This document shows positions 51,685 to 60,104 of a DNA stretch of 64,000 nucleotides, one piece after another; positions within the stretch are counted from its first letter, which is position 1; every line of letters starts with the position of its first letter. The stretch lies in the NCBI RefSeq assembly GCF_000200595.1, contig NC_014810.2:496001-560000 (forward strand), in the 5' to 3' direction. The position numbers were made by a program, and so were the translations under genes. The notes below the pieces were generated by a model, which worked only from the letters and a program-made list of their open reading frames with translations, was not told the DNA's origin and did not search any database. Origin of the DNA: Helicobacter felis ATCC 49179. GTDB lineage: Bacteria; Campylobacterota; Campylobacteria; Campylobacterales; Helicobacteraceae.

Positions 51685-53388
51685 TTATGTCGTCTTAAAT
51701 TCGTTGGTTTTATGGTAGATTTGTTCGACAACACTCTTAGAGTGTTCCATCATAAGCTCCATTTTATTAGCATTCTTAAGCGTGTCGCTCGCAGACACTT
51801 CCACAGAAATCACATCGCCTATAATTGCTTGCGTGTTGTGCCCAAGCTTGATAAAGACCAAATTAACCTCTTTGATGCGCTCGATCAGATTTGCCAAATA
51901 CGCGGAGGTTTTGATAGAACTTTCTTGCACAGATGCGCTTAAGGCACTGGCCTCTTCAATACGCAAAGTTTGTTGCCCCATTTTATTCCCTACCTCATCC
52001 ACATCTTGCATAATAGTTGAAATTGTGGTGTTGACTTCCATGAGTGCTTTTTGCGTGCGCGTAGCTAGATTGCTAACTTCTTGTGCCACTACGGCAAACC
52101 CCCGCCCGTGCTCGCCTGCCCGCGCTGCCTCAATGGCTGCATTGAGCGCGAGTAAATCCGTTTGTTTGGCGATCTCATCAATAGTTTCTAAAATGTTCTT
52201 TGCATTATTGGCGCTTTGATTAAGCGTTTCCATTTGCAAGGCAAGTTCTCTTTCATTGTGCGCGTCTTCTAAAATCGCCTCATGCAATTTATGCACGCCG
52301 TTTTTACTCTCCTCCAATAGCACCAATGCCTTACCCAGTTCTGCGATCACTCCCTCTACATTGATATTCACCTCATTAATGTCGTTAGAAAGCTTTGTGC
52401 CCTCATTTTTAATGTGCGTGATCGTTTGGGCTGTTTTCTTCATCTCATCTGTGGTATGGCGCATCGCATCGCCAAGTTGCAGGGCGCAAGTGTGGCTTTG
52501 GTTACCGCAATTCTTAATCTCATTATTGAGCACACAAATGCGCTCCAGAAAGGCATTAATAGAATCCGCGCTCAAACTGATTTCATCCCGCGCATTTCCC
52601 TTAAGCCGAATGCGGCGGGTAAGGTCCTTGTCTCCCTTGTCTTGACTAAATTCTTTCACCACAGATACCAAGGCATGTAAACGCCTGATAATAAGAACAT
52701 GGCTGAGTATGGAAGCAATACCGATAATCACCAAAGTAGAAAAAAATGCTGTATAAAGCAGGATGCGGAAATTTTCGGTCGCCAAAGCATTGGCATTTTC
52801 CCTTGCCTTTTCCATACTTTTATAAATGGCGCTCACATAACTTACCGTAACAATCACAAGATCGCTTATTGGATCGTAATAGGAATAACTGACGCAGTCT
52901 TCGCCTTCTGAAGAGGGGTGCGGGCGTTTAAGATTATGTCTGTAAAAACCCCCTTTAGGATCGCTTAAAGCGCGCTGGATATATTCTTTATAAAAGAAGC
53001 CTCCATTTTTATCCTGAACATCTAAAACATTCTTGCCCACTAGCTCCGGATGCACGCTATCAACTATTAAAGTCCCATCTTTGCGCAACGCTAGCACATA
53101 AGCGCGCCCCTTGATCGCATTGATCTTCTTAAAATAGTCAATGGTCATTTTTAAAGCCACATCTTTAGGATGTCTTGTAAAGTATTCCTCAATTCCAGAC
53201 TTGATCAAAAACACATCATGTTGAATCACTAATTCGCGCTTGATCAGAGCGTTGCGATTAAAAGCTCCGATAACTTTATCGAGCACTTCACGCTCTATAT
53301 ATTGACTTAGAATGGTCAAAATCAACACCAAAGTACACAAAGAACCTAGAACAATTAGAATCATTTTTTTGCGCAGATCGAATACCAC
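51685..53388 (-). CDS. Methyl-accepting chemotaxis protein 1
   Basis: About 567 residues. A first membrane span ([19 protein letters not shown]) is followed by a Cache-type periplasmic sensor (about 35-205, with [19 protein letters not shown] and [10 protein letters not shown]), a second span ([20 protein letters not shown]), HAMP and a signalling domain with the hairpin tip [20 protein letters not shown]. The GTG at 53388 is chosen because AAAAGGAG lies four bases upstream. A longer form begins at ATG 53424. It has no obvious C-terminal CheR tether. The ligand is not evident. It is alone between hisS and bcp. Confidence 0.88.
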   Translation of the reverse strand: MVFDLRKKMILIVLGSLCTLVLILTILSQYIEREVLDKVIGAFNRNALIKRELVIQHDVFLIKSGIEEYFTRHPKDVALKMTIDYFKKINAIKGRAYVLALRKDGTLIVDSVHPELVGKNVLDVQDKNGGFFYKEYIQRALSDPKGGFYRHNLKRPHPSSEGEDCVSYSYYDPISDLVIVTVSYVSAIYKSMEKARENANALATENFRILLYTAFFSTLVIIGIASILSHVLIIRRLHALVSVVKEFSQDKGDKDLTRRIRLKGNARDEISLSADSINAFLERICVLNNEIKNCGNQSHTCALQLGDAMRHTTDEMKKTAQTITHIKNEGTKLSNDINEVNINVEGVIAELGKALVLLEESKNGVHKLHEAILEDAHNERELALQMETLNQSANNAKNILETIDEIAKQTDLLALNAAIEAARAGEHGRGFAVVAQEVSNLATRTQKALMEVNTTISTIMQDVDEVGNKMGQQTLRIEEASALSASVQESSIKTSAYLANLIERIKEVNLVFIKLGHNTQAIIGDVISVEVSASDTLKNANKMELMMEHSKSVVEQIYHKTNEFKTT

Positions 53389-53460
53389 AGAGCTCCTTTT
53401 GAACAATTCTATGAAAGGAAACATGCCTACTAATGCATGTTGGCAAGGACAGCTTTTTGC

Positions 53461-53476
53461 CTATGGTGCTCCATAG
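53461..53476 (+). repeat. Perfect inverted repeat upstream of chemoreceptor 1
   Basis: CTATGGTGCTCCATAG: six-base arms with a four-base loop, between the bcp stop and the chemoreceptor start. There is no T run on the minus strand after it, so it is not a good terminator for bcp and may be an operator or RNA hairpin. Confidence 0.5.
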
Positions 53477-53501
53477 ACAAATTGAAAAATCAAGGAGAGT
53501 A

Positions 53502-53957
53502 TCAGAGCAAGCCTAATACCCTTTGGGCGTGGCCTTTGGCTTGGACATTGTAAAGCGCGTGGGCGATCTTGCCCTCTTTGTCGATCACAAAGGTAGAGCG
53601 AATCACGCCCTCTACTTCTTTGCCATACATGTTTTTAGTGCCATAAGCCCCGTAGGCTTTCAACACTTCTAAGCTAGGATCGCTTAAAAGCTCAATGTCT
53701 AATTTTTCAGACTCAATGAAATGGCAATGACTCTTGGCATCATCTGGACTTACCCCTAAAATCAGCGCGCCCTTAGCCATAAATTCGGCTTTTAGTCTAG
53801 TAAAGTCCTGCGCCTCTATGGTGCATCCGGGGGTGTTGTCCTTAGGGTAGAAGTAAAGCACTACAATTTTGCCTAAAAAGTCTCTCAAACTCACATTCTG
53901 CCCCTGCGCGTTCTTGAGTGTGAAAGCGGGGGCTAGGGTATTTGGTTCTAAACGCAT
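53502..53957 (-). CDS. bcp: Peroxiredoxin Bcp (thiol peroxidase)
   Basis: 151 residues of the AhpC/TSA fold. The peroxidatic cysteine is in YPKDNTPGCTIEAQDF; there is no second cysteine five residues on, so it looks like a one-Cys type reduced by an outside thiol. It reduces organic peroxides in the cytoplasm. It lies nine bases after lutC and probably shares its transcript. Confidence 0.94.
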   Translation of the reverse strand: MRLEPNTLAPAFTLKNAQGQNVSLRDFLGKIVVLYFYPKDNTPGCTIEAQDFTRLKAEFMAKGALILGVSPDDAKSHCHFIESEKLDIELLSDPSLEVLKAYGAYGTKNMYGKEVEGVIRSTFVIDKEGKIAHALYNVQAKGHAQRVLGLL

Positions 53958-53966
53958 CGTTTCTCC

Positions 53967-54638
53967 CTAATATAAGATTACACGCACAGCCATAGGGCCA
54001 TGCACACCAAAGACGGTTTGTAACTCAATATCTGCCGTGCGACTAGGGCCCCCAATAAGGAGCATGTTAGTGGGCAGGCAATGCTTACAATCCTCATCGC
54101 GCATTTTGACATCTTGAGGCATGCCTGCCTTTTTAAGTGCTTCTAAGCCTTGTGCCAAATTGCGTACAATTTTAGATTTTTCTAACAAGATAATACATTT
54201 GAGGGTGATGAGCGAGGTTAGGCGCGGACTAGCTGGGGAGGAAACCACACCCACAATACCCAAATTAGCCACCCCACAGGTTGCTTTTAAGATCGCTGTA
54301 TCGATATTAAAAATTTCCTCCCTAAACTCTTCTACGGGTTTATCATAGGGGATTTTTGTATAAGCTCCCCCTAGTGCCTCCAAATCGCAGGGTAAATCTG
54401 TAGCATAGAGAAGTTTTTGACTCTCAAAGGCGGCTAGGGCGTTTTCTATCTCTGCAAGCAGGTTTTCAGGGTTAGAGTCGACCACCTCAGCACGGTTTAA
54501 ATCTTGGTAATACTTGTATTCCTCTAGCAAATCCTCCTTAGTGTCCACAATCATATTTTTATAAGGGATATCTTGATGAGAAATACTATGGCGTTTGAGC
54601 GCGTTTTGGATGCGTTCTAAGACAACTTGCTTACTCAT
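53967..54638 (-). CDS. lutC: Lactate utilization protein LutC (LUD domain)
   Basis: 223 residues with the LUD fold (GGAYTKIPYDKPVEEFREEI, ATCGVANLGIVGVVSSPASPRL, LLIGGPSRTADIE). It is part of the iron-sulfur L-lactate dehydrogenase LutABC that passes electrons to the quinone pool. It overlaps lutB by eight bases. Confidence 0.93.
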   Translation of the reverse strand: MSKQVVLERIQNALKRHSISHQDIPYKNMIVDTKEDLLEEYKYYQDLNRAEVVDSNPENLLAEIENALAAFESQKLLYATDLPCDLEALGGAYTKIPYDKPVEEFREEIFNIDTAILKATCGVANLGIVGVVSSPASPRLTSLITLKCIILLEKSKIVRNLAQGLEALKKAGMPQDVKMRDEDCKHCLPTNMLLIGGPSRTADIELQTVFGVHGPMAVRVILY

Positions 54639-56076
54639 AAATCACCCCCGCTAGAGATTTTACTTTGGCATGCACACTTCCTCCCACTTGAGGCATTTCG
54701 CGGTGTTTGAGCCACTTGTTGAGCACAGGGGTATAATGCCCCACAAATTTACCCAGTGGGGCAAACCACCCGCTCAAGGTCAGCATAAGCCGCCACGCCG
54801 TGCCATTACTTGCCAATTTTGCAAAAGCCTTCATTCCCAATTCCTCCCATTTACTATGTTTGGCATTTTTATAGCCCCGCACCACGCCCCGCCCCTCGTG
54901 CGCCTTTTCACAGCGCAAATCTCTAATGAGTTCAGGCAAGGGGATTTTCACCGGGCAAACCTCCCCGCAACGCCCGCACAAACTGCATAAATTAGCGATG
55001 TGTTCATAATTATCCAATCCAAAGAGTTGGGGGGTGATCACCACTCCAATAGGTCCGGGATAAGTGGCTAAGTAGGCATGCCCGCCGATTTTATCATATA
55101 CTGGGCAGTGGTTTAAACAAGTCCCACAGCGGATACAAGAGAGGGCGCGGTAATACTTTTCATCGGCCAAGATATTAGAGCGGTTGTGATCTAATAAAAT
55201 GATATGCGCTTCTTTAGGGCCGTCCAATTCGCCCTCTTTGCGTGGCCCGGTGATGATGTTTTGATAACAAGTGATGGGCACGCCCACCGCGCTAGGACAG
55301 AGCAGGTTATTTAAAATTGACGCATCTTCAAAACTCTCCACCATTTTTTCAATCCCACAGATTGCTACATGAATATCGCAGGCGGTGGTGCACATCCGCC
55401 CATTACCCTCATTTTCCACTAACCAAATGGCCCCCTCATTGGCGATAGCAAAATTCACCCCTGAGATCCCCATTTTAAAGCCCTCAAACTCCCCGCGCAT
55501 GTGCTCTCTAGCGATGCCATTGAGCTTTTCTGGTTCACTTTCTAAGGGCGCGCCTAGTTTTTCTTGGAAAATCTTGCCCACTTGGTGGCGGTTTTTGTGG
55601 ATAGCAGGCACTACAATATGCACGGGGTGTTCATCGATGAGTTGGATAATGAGCTCGCCTAAATCTGTTTCTTTAGCGATGATGCCCTTTTCTTTCATGT
55701 ACTGATTAAAACCGATTTCCTCGCTGGCCATTGATTTACCCTTAAGAATGCGCGTAACTGCGCGCTCCTTAGCTAAGTTGTAAATGATCTCATTAGCATC
55801 TTTAGCCGTGCTCGCATAGTGCACCACAAAGCCATTTTTAGTGGCGTTTTCTTCAAAGCGTTGTAGATAAGTATCTAATTTGGACAAAACTTTTAATTTG
55901 GCGTTTTGTCCCATAGTGCGCAAGGTCTCCCATTCTGGGATACGGCTTGTGAGTAAATCCTTGCGCTTGTGAATAAGGGTATCCATTGCAGAGCGCAAAT
56001 TCGTGCGCATCTGCGTATCGCCCAGTTTCTCGTTAATAACATGTTCATAATCATGATCGCTATGGGTGTGTATCAT
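54631..56076 (-). CDS. lutB: Lactate utilization iron-sulfur protein LutB
   Basis: 481 residues. An N-terminal LUD-like domain (with EIGFNQYMKEKGIIAKETDL) precedes a ferredoxin region with two cysteine clusters, CIRCGTCLNHCPVYDK and CSLCGRCGEVCPVKIPL, each for a 4Fe-4S centre. DUF3390-like residues follow at the C-terminus. It starts one base after the lutA stop. Confidence 0.95.
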   Translation of the reverse strand: MIHTHSDHDYEHVINEKLGDTQMRTNLRSAMDTLIHKRKDLLTSRIPEWETLRTMGQNAKLKVLSKLDTYLQRFEENATKNGFVVHYASTAKDANEIIYNLAKERAVTRILKGKSMASEEIGFNQYMKEKGIIAKETDLGELIIQLIDEHPVHIVVPAIHKNRHQVGKIFQEKLGAPLESEPEKLNGIAREHMRGEFEGFKMGISGVNFAIANEGAIWLVENEGNGRMCTTACDIHVAICGIEKMVESFEDASILNNLLCPSAVGVPITCYQNIITGPRKEGELDGPKEAHIILLDHNRSNILADEKYYRALSCIRCGTCLNHCPVYDKIGGHAYLATYPGPIGVVITPQLFGLDNYEHIANLCSLCGRCGEVCPVKIPLPELIRDLRCEKAHEGRGVVRGYKNAKHSKWEELGMKAFAKLASNGTAWRLMLTLSGWFAPLGKFVGHYTPVLNKWLKHREMPQVGGSVHAKVKSLAGVIYE

Positions 56077-56077
56077 G

Positions 56078-56809
56078 TTAAGCTCCTATGCCTATTCTTT
56101 GGGCTAGAAAGTCGTAAAAATGCATCGCTTTGGTGTTACTGCGCATTTTGGCCATCGCTCCGCTGATATTGAGCAAACAGCCCGCATCGGCTGAGAGAAT
56201 GCATTCTACCTTTTGATCTTCAATGTCTTTAATTTTTTCCTGCACCATCGCATTGGAAATCTCAGGTTCTTTGACCGCAAAGGTCCCCCCAAAACCGCAA
56301 CATTCCTCCTCTCTTTGCAGGGGCACGAGTTCCACATTGGAGAGTTGAGCGATGATCTTCTTAGCGCTCTCAATCACCTTAGAAACCCGCAAAGCGTGGC
56401 AATTAGAATGCCATGTAACTTTAATGGGTGCGCCCATATCGCTATAGTGCACATCTAACTTTTTGTCTAAAAACTCAGAGAGTTCATAAACCCTTGAGGC
56501 AAAGCTTTTCACCTCCTCATATTCAGGAAGTCCTTCAAAGAGTTCTAAATAGTCATGCGCCATCATGCCTACACAAGAACCGCTGGGCACAATCACGGGG
56601 TAATTTTCTTTAAAAAGGCGCACATTGTGCAACACAATCTCGCGGGTTTGGGTGTAGTAACCCGAATTATAGCTAGGTTGCCCACAGCAAGTTTGATCTT
56701 TTTTAAAAACCACCTCAACCCCCTCTCTTTGCAAGAGTTTGATACAATTAAGCACGGTTTGGCTAAAAACAGCCCCTCCTAAACAAGTGGCAAAAAAATA
56801 CACTTTCAT
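56078..56809 (-). CDS. lutA: Lactate utilization protein LutA (CCG domain)
   Basis: 243 residues with two CCG domains: CCGQPSYNSGYYTQ near residue 42 and CCGFGGTFAVKEPEIS near residue 170, each adding cysteines for iron-sulfur or heterodisulfide-type binding. First gene of lutABC-bcp. No lactate permease (lctP) precedes it in this window; the upstream gene is a chemoreceptor on the other strand. Confidence 0.94.
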   Translation of the reverse strand: MKVYFFATCLGGAVFSQTVLNCIKLLQREGVEVVFKKDQTCCGQPSYNSGYYTQTREIVLHNVRLFKENYPVIVPSGSCVGMMAHDYLELFEGLPEYEEVKSFASRVYELSEFLDKKLDVHYSDMGAPIKVTWHSNCHALRVSKVIESAKKIIAQLSNVELVPLQREEECCGFGGTFAVKEPEISNAMVQEKIKDIEDQKVECILSADAGCLLNISGAMAKMRSNTKAMHFYDFLAQRIGIGA

Positions 56810-56839
56810 AAAAATCCTTTAGTCTAAAACATGTTTTTC

Positions 56840-56845
56840 ATTGTA
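56840..56845 (-). promoter_or_regulatory. -10 element of lutABC-bcp
   Basis: Minus strand reads TACAAT, 31 bases from the lutA ATG. Confidence 0.4.
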
Positions 56846-56964
56846 TCCAAAATATGGGAAATATGAGGAAAATTGGAGCGAGCTACTTTATTATAAAAGC
56901 GGTAATTTTTATTAAAAATTGTGTTTGTATCATATAGATTAATTTTTTTATATTATCATTAGGA

Positions 56965-57052
56965 TAATGATCTAATGATCTAATGATCTAATGATCTAAT
57001 GATCTAATGATCTAATGATCTAATGATCTAATGATCTAATGATCTAATGATC
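56965..57052 (+). repeat. Eleven tandem copies of an 8-base unit before chemoreceptor 2
   Basis: TAATGATC repeats perfectly 11 times (88 bases). It begins within an AT-rich region and ends 27 bases before the chosen start. Each unit contains ATG ATC TAA-TG, an overlapping start and stop; only the last ATG, at 57047, opens a long frame. Upstream, ATCATTA-GGA-TAATGAT (56955-56971) is a seven-base inverted repeat that uses the first unit as one arm. Confidence 0.97.
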
Positions 57053-57079
57053 TTGATCTTAAAAGTTGGGGTGGTTGCT

Positions 57080-58963
57080 ATGAGTTTCAAGACAAAAGTT
57101 GCGCTTGTTTTTGCTATTTTGCTATCTGCGAGTTTTGCGGTTACTGTTGGCATTTTGAATTACAGGCTCTATTCCCGTATGACGAGGACTGCCAAAATCC
57201 AATTAGAGAAAACCGTCGATCTGTTGTCCTATTCTCTCAAGGGTTGGGATGATGCCATCCGTGGTGCGCTTCAAAACACTTCTAAACAGCTCGACAAAAT
57301 GGATTTAAATGATATCCGCACCGTGCAGAAAGTCTTAGATTATGTGCAGTATGGTATGGACAGCACGGATTTACACTTTGCTTTTGAAGATGGGCGGATT
57401 TATAAAACTGTGGGACACATTCCCAAAGGCTACGATCCACGCCAGAGGGCATGGTACAAGCAAGCTAAAAATGCTCAAGGTCTCATCATCACAGAGCCCT
57501 ATATAGACCTCTTTACCAGTCGCCTTGTTGTTTCCTATGCTGTTCCTATTATCCAAAATGGCGTTTTTAAAGGCGTGTTGGGATCGGATATCCCTCTAAC
57601 CTATGTCGAAGATAGTGCTAAGGATCATTCAACAAATGATGTGCGCATCTACTTTTTAGATCAAAAGGGTTTTATTTTAGGTTCTGGACCCTTAGAACAG
57701 GGCAAAAGGTTTTTGGAAGTCTACCCCGAAAAAGCAAGTATTTTTAAGGAAATTCAATCACACCATGATGGTTTGATTGAGAGTGATGTGGATGGCAAAC
57801 CTAAGTATTATGTTTACACCACTGTTCCGGGCTTTTCTTGGAAGGTTCTTGCGGTGAGCGATAAAAATTTTGTGCTCAAAGATTTAAGCATTATCCAACA
57901 AACTATTATTGCCATTTCTATCATCGCTACGGTTATTTCTATTATTTTGCTATTTATCCTGCTCAACATTCTCTTTAAACCCCTGAAAAGACTGACTAAA
58001 CTCATCCAAGCCTTAGCTTCCAAAGATGGCGATTTGACCATACGCCTAGCCGTGCATGGCAAAGATGAAATTGCCGTGATTTCCAAGAGTTTCAACACTT
58101 TTTTGGACAAAACTCATGGCGTTATTTCCACCATCAAGCACAATAGCACGCAAAACACTCAAATCGCCCATGACCTGCACGATAGGTCTAGTGAGGTTTC
58201 CAATAACGCTACTGAAGAACAACAGCGTATCAAGGTAGTGGTGCACAATGGTGAGGATGTGATTGCCCATATTCTCACAGGTGCAGATAACGCCGCAAGC
58301 AATAGCGATAACTTAATGGACACCACACACACCCTAGAGAAAGTGCGCACCACCATTGAGGAATTTAGCCGTGGTTTGGGCAAAAATGCCCAGTTAGGCG
58401 TGGATTGTTCCAATAAATTAGAGCGAGCTTCTAAAGACACCGAAGAAATTAAAAAGGTTTTGACCATCATCGCAGACATTGCCGATCAAACAAACTTGCT
58501 TGCGCTCAATGCCGCCATTGAAGCGGCCCGAGCAGGCGAACATGGACGCGGGTTTGCAGTGGTAGCTGATGAAGTGAGAAAACTGGCTGAAAAAACCCAA
58601 TCTAGCTTGGGCGAAGTGCATGGCGTGATTAATGGCGTGGTGCAAAGCGTGAATGACATCAGTAAAGATCTGCACAGCAATGCCCAAGAAATTGTCAAGG
58701 TTTCAGAGGCCGCCCACAGTTTGCAAGGTGTCGTTGATGAGAATGTAAGAGGCATTCAAACCATCATCAACACTACTATCAAGGATGTGCAAGCCTTTAA
58801 GGAGGTGGCTAAATTAGCCCAAAATATCATGGAACAAATCCATGCCATTGAGAATCTAGCCACTTCTAACCAAGAGAGCGTAAAAGCTGTCGCCCAAGCG
58901 AGCACCTCTTTAAACCAAACAGCGGATGTTTTTGCTCACGAATTGGGGAAATTTAAGACTTAA
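57080..58963 (+). CDS. Methyl-accepting chemotaxis protein 2
   Basis: About 627 residues. First span MSFKTKVALVFAILLSASF, a dCache-type periplasmic sensor (about 35-270, with DPRQRAWYKQAKNAQGLIIT and YIDLFTSRLVVSYAVPI), second span IIAISIIATVISIILLFILL, HAMP, and a signalling domain with tip [20 protein letters not shown]. dCache receptors usually sense amino acids or other small molecules. The ATG at 57080 follows GGGGTGG and matches the usual receptor N-terminus. The ATG at 57047 inside the last repeat adds 11 residues. Confidence 0.9.
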   Translation: MSFKTKVALVFAILLSASFAVTVGILNYRLYSRMTRTAKIQLEKTVDLLSYSLKGWDDAIRGALQNTSKQLDKMDLNDIRTVQKVLDYVQYGMDSTDLHFAFEDGRIYKTVGHIPKGYDPRQRAWYKQAKNAQGLIITEPYIDLFTSRLVVSYAVPIIQNGVFKGVLGSDIPLTYVEDSAKDHSTNDVRIYFLDQKGFILGSGPLEQGKRFLEVYPEKASIFKEIQSHHDGLIESDVDGKPKYYVYTTVPGFSWKVLAVSDKNFVLKDLSIIQQTIIAISIIATVISIILLFILLNILFKPLKRLTKLIQALASKDGDLTIRLAVHGKDEIAVISKSFNTFLDKTHGVISTIKHNSTQNTQIAHDLHDRSSEVSNNATEEQQRIKVVVHNGEDVIAHILTGADNAASNSDNLMDTTHTLEKVRTTIEEFSRGLGKNAQLGVDCSNKLERASKDTEEIKKVLTIIADIADQTNLLALNAAIEAARAGEHGRGFAVVADEVRKLAEKTQSSLGEVHGVINGVVQSVNDISKDLHSNAQEIVKVSEAAHSLQGVVDENVRGIQTIINTTIKDVQAFKEVAKLAQNIMEQIHAIENLATSNQESVKAVAQASTSLNQTADVFAHELGKFKT

Positions 58964-59025
58964 GCCAACAAAAAAGAATATCCTCACATCTTGCAATTTA
59001 GTTTTACGCAGTCTTGAGGGATGCC

Positions 59026-60042
59026 ATGTTTAGAATTTGTTTACTTCTACTGTTTTGTGTGGGGCTCTCTGCGCGCTCTTTGCTAGAAACTCCCACTTCC
59101 CTAACTCCTCATCAAAAACAATACATCGATCTTCTCAGCGAAAATGATGCCTATGTGTATCCGGTGGATCGCTATTACACAGCGGGGAATCGTGTGGGCT
59201 ATGCAAGTAAGGAATATAATTTTTGGGGCGCAGCGCACCGCCACTCTTGGATGGCGTGGAGTCGTTATTTGAGCCTGCTTTATAAATCTCCTAAAATGAC
59301 TCGTTTTAGCATTTCTGTTACACAGAGCATTTACACCCCAAGTTTAAAAAATCGCCTCATCACCGGAGTAGTCCCCCATGATCATCTCTATGCCGGCTGG
59401 CTTCGAGCAGATTTTGGGATATTCCAACGCAGTCAACATGTCCTAGAAAAATTAAATTTTTCTTTTGGCACAGTGGGACCCCATGCCTTTGCTAAAGAGA
59501 TACAGGATTGGATTCATAACATGCGCGGGGATAAGAAGTTTTATGGTTGGGCGCACCAGTTGCGCAATGAATTTATTTTTGAATTCACTTACCAATACCT
59601 CTACAAACTCCCTTTGCTCACTACCCGCTTTTTTTCTATAGACATGCTCCCGGGAGCTACGATCACTCTAGGCAATGCGATCACGCAGTTTAGACTAGGT
59701 TCGATGCTGCGCATGGGTTATAATTTAGACGCAGACTTTGGGCCCAATAAGATCAATTCCAATTTTAGCGGGGGTTTTCCCTATAGCGATAGGCTTTCCA
59801 TTTATGGCTTTGTGGGGGCGAGTGGAACTTACGCGCCCTTAGATATTTTCGTGCAGGGTAATAGCCTGGACACTAGAAATGTAACCTTTCTCCCCCCCGC
59901 TCTCTTTGCAGTTGAGGGAGGTGTCGCGTTGCTTTATAAGGGTTTTAGGCTCGCGTTTGTAGCAACAAATCTTAGTAAGACTTTTCGCGATCAGCCTCTA
60001 AGCCACAACATTGGCACAGCGGAAGTTAGTTTGGCGTTTTGA
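59026..60042 (+). CDS. lpxR: Lipid A 3'-O-deacylase LpxR
   Basis: Outer-membrane beta-barrel (DUF2219) that removes the 3'-acyloxyacyl group of lipid A. The 338 residues begin with a signal peptide (MFRICLLLLFCVGLSA). The family opening SENDAYVYPVDRYYTAG has the Asn-Asp pair and threonine used in the active site, and TVGPHAFAKE supplies a conserved histidine. The last residues TAEVSLAF form the closing barrel strand. ATG at 59026 has GAGGG six bases upstream; an in-frame TTG at 59014 is less likely. In H. pylori the orthologue alters lipid A and so host recognition. Confidence 0.87.
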   Translation: MFRICLLLLFCVGLSARSLLETPTSLTPHQKQYIDLLSENDAYVYPVDRYYTAGNRVGYASKEYNFWGAAHRHSWMAWSRYLSLLYKSPKMTRFSISVTQSIYTPSLKNRLITGVVPHDHLYAGWLRADFGIFQRSQHVLEKLNFSFGTVGPHAFAKEIQDWIHNMRGDKKFYGWAHQLRNEFIFEFTYQYLYKLPLLTTRFFSIDMLPGATITLGNAITQFRLGSMLRMGYNLDADFGPNKINSNFSGGFPYSDRLSIYGFVGASGTYAPLDIFVQGNSLDTRNVTFLPPALFAVEGGVALLYKGFRLAFVATNLSKTFRDQPLSHNIGTAEVSLAF

Positions 60043-60064
60043 AAAAAACTTAAGGCTTAAAGAG

Positions 60065-60070
60065 TATAAT
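60065..60070 (+). promoter_or_regulatory. -10 element of bamA
   Basis: TATAAT ends 34 bases before the proposed ATT start at 60105. AGGAG at 60095-60099 is the ribosome site. Confidence 0.5.
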
Positions 60071-60104
60071 TCGGGCTTCATAGCTAGGCCAATTAGGAGC
60101 ACTC

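Noticed and set aside
56880-56964. AT-rich stretch before the octamer array as a possible origin
   Set aside because: No DnaA-box cluster is visible and no dnaA gene is near; the repeats do not match DnaA boxes.
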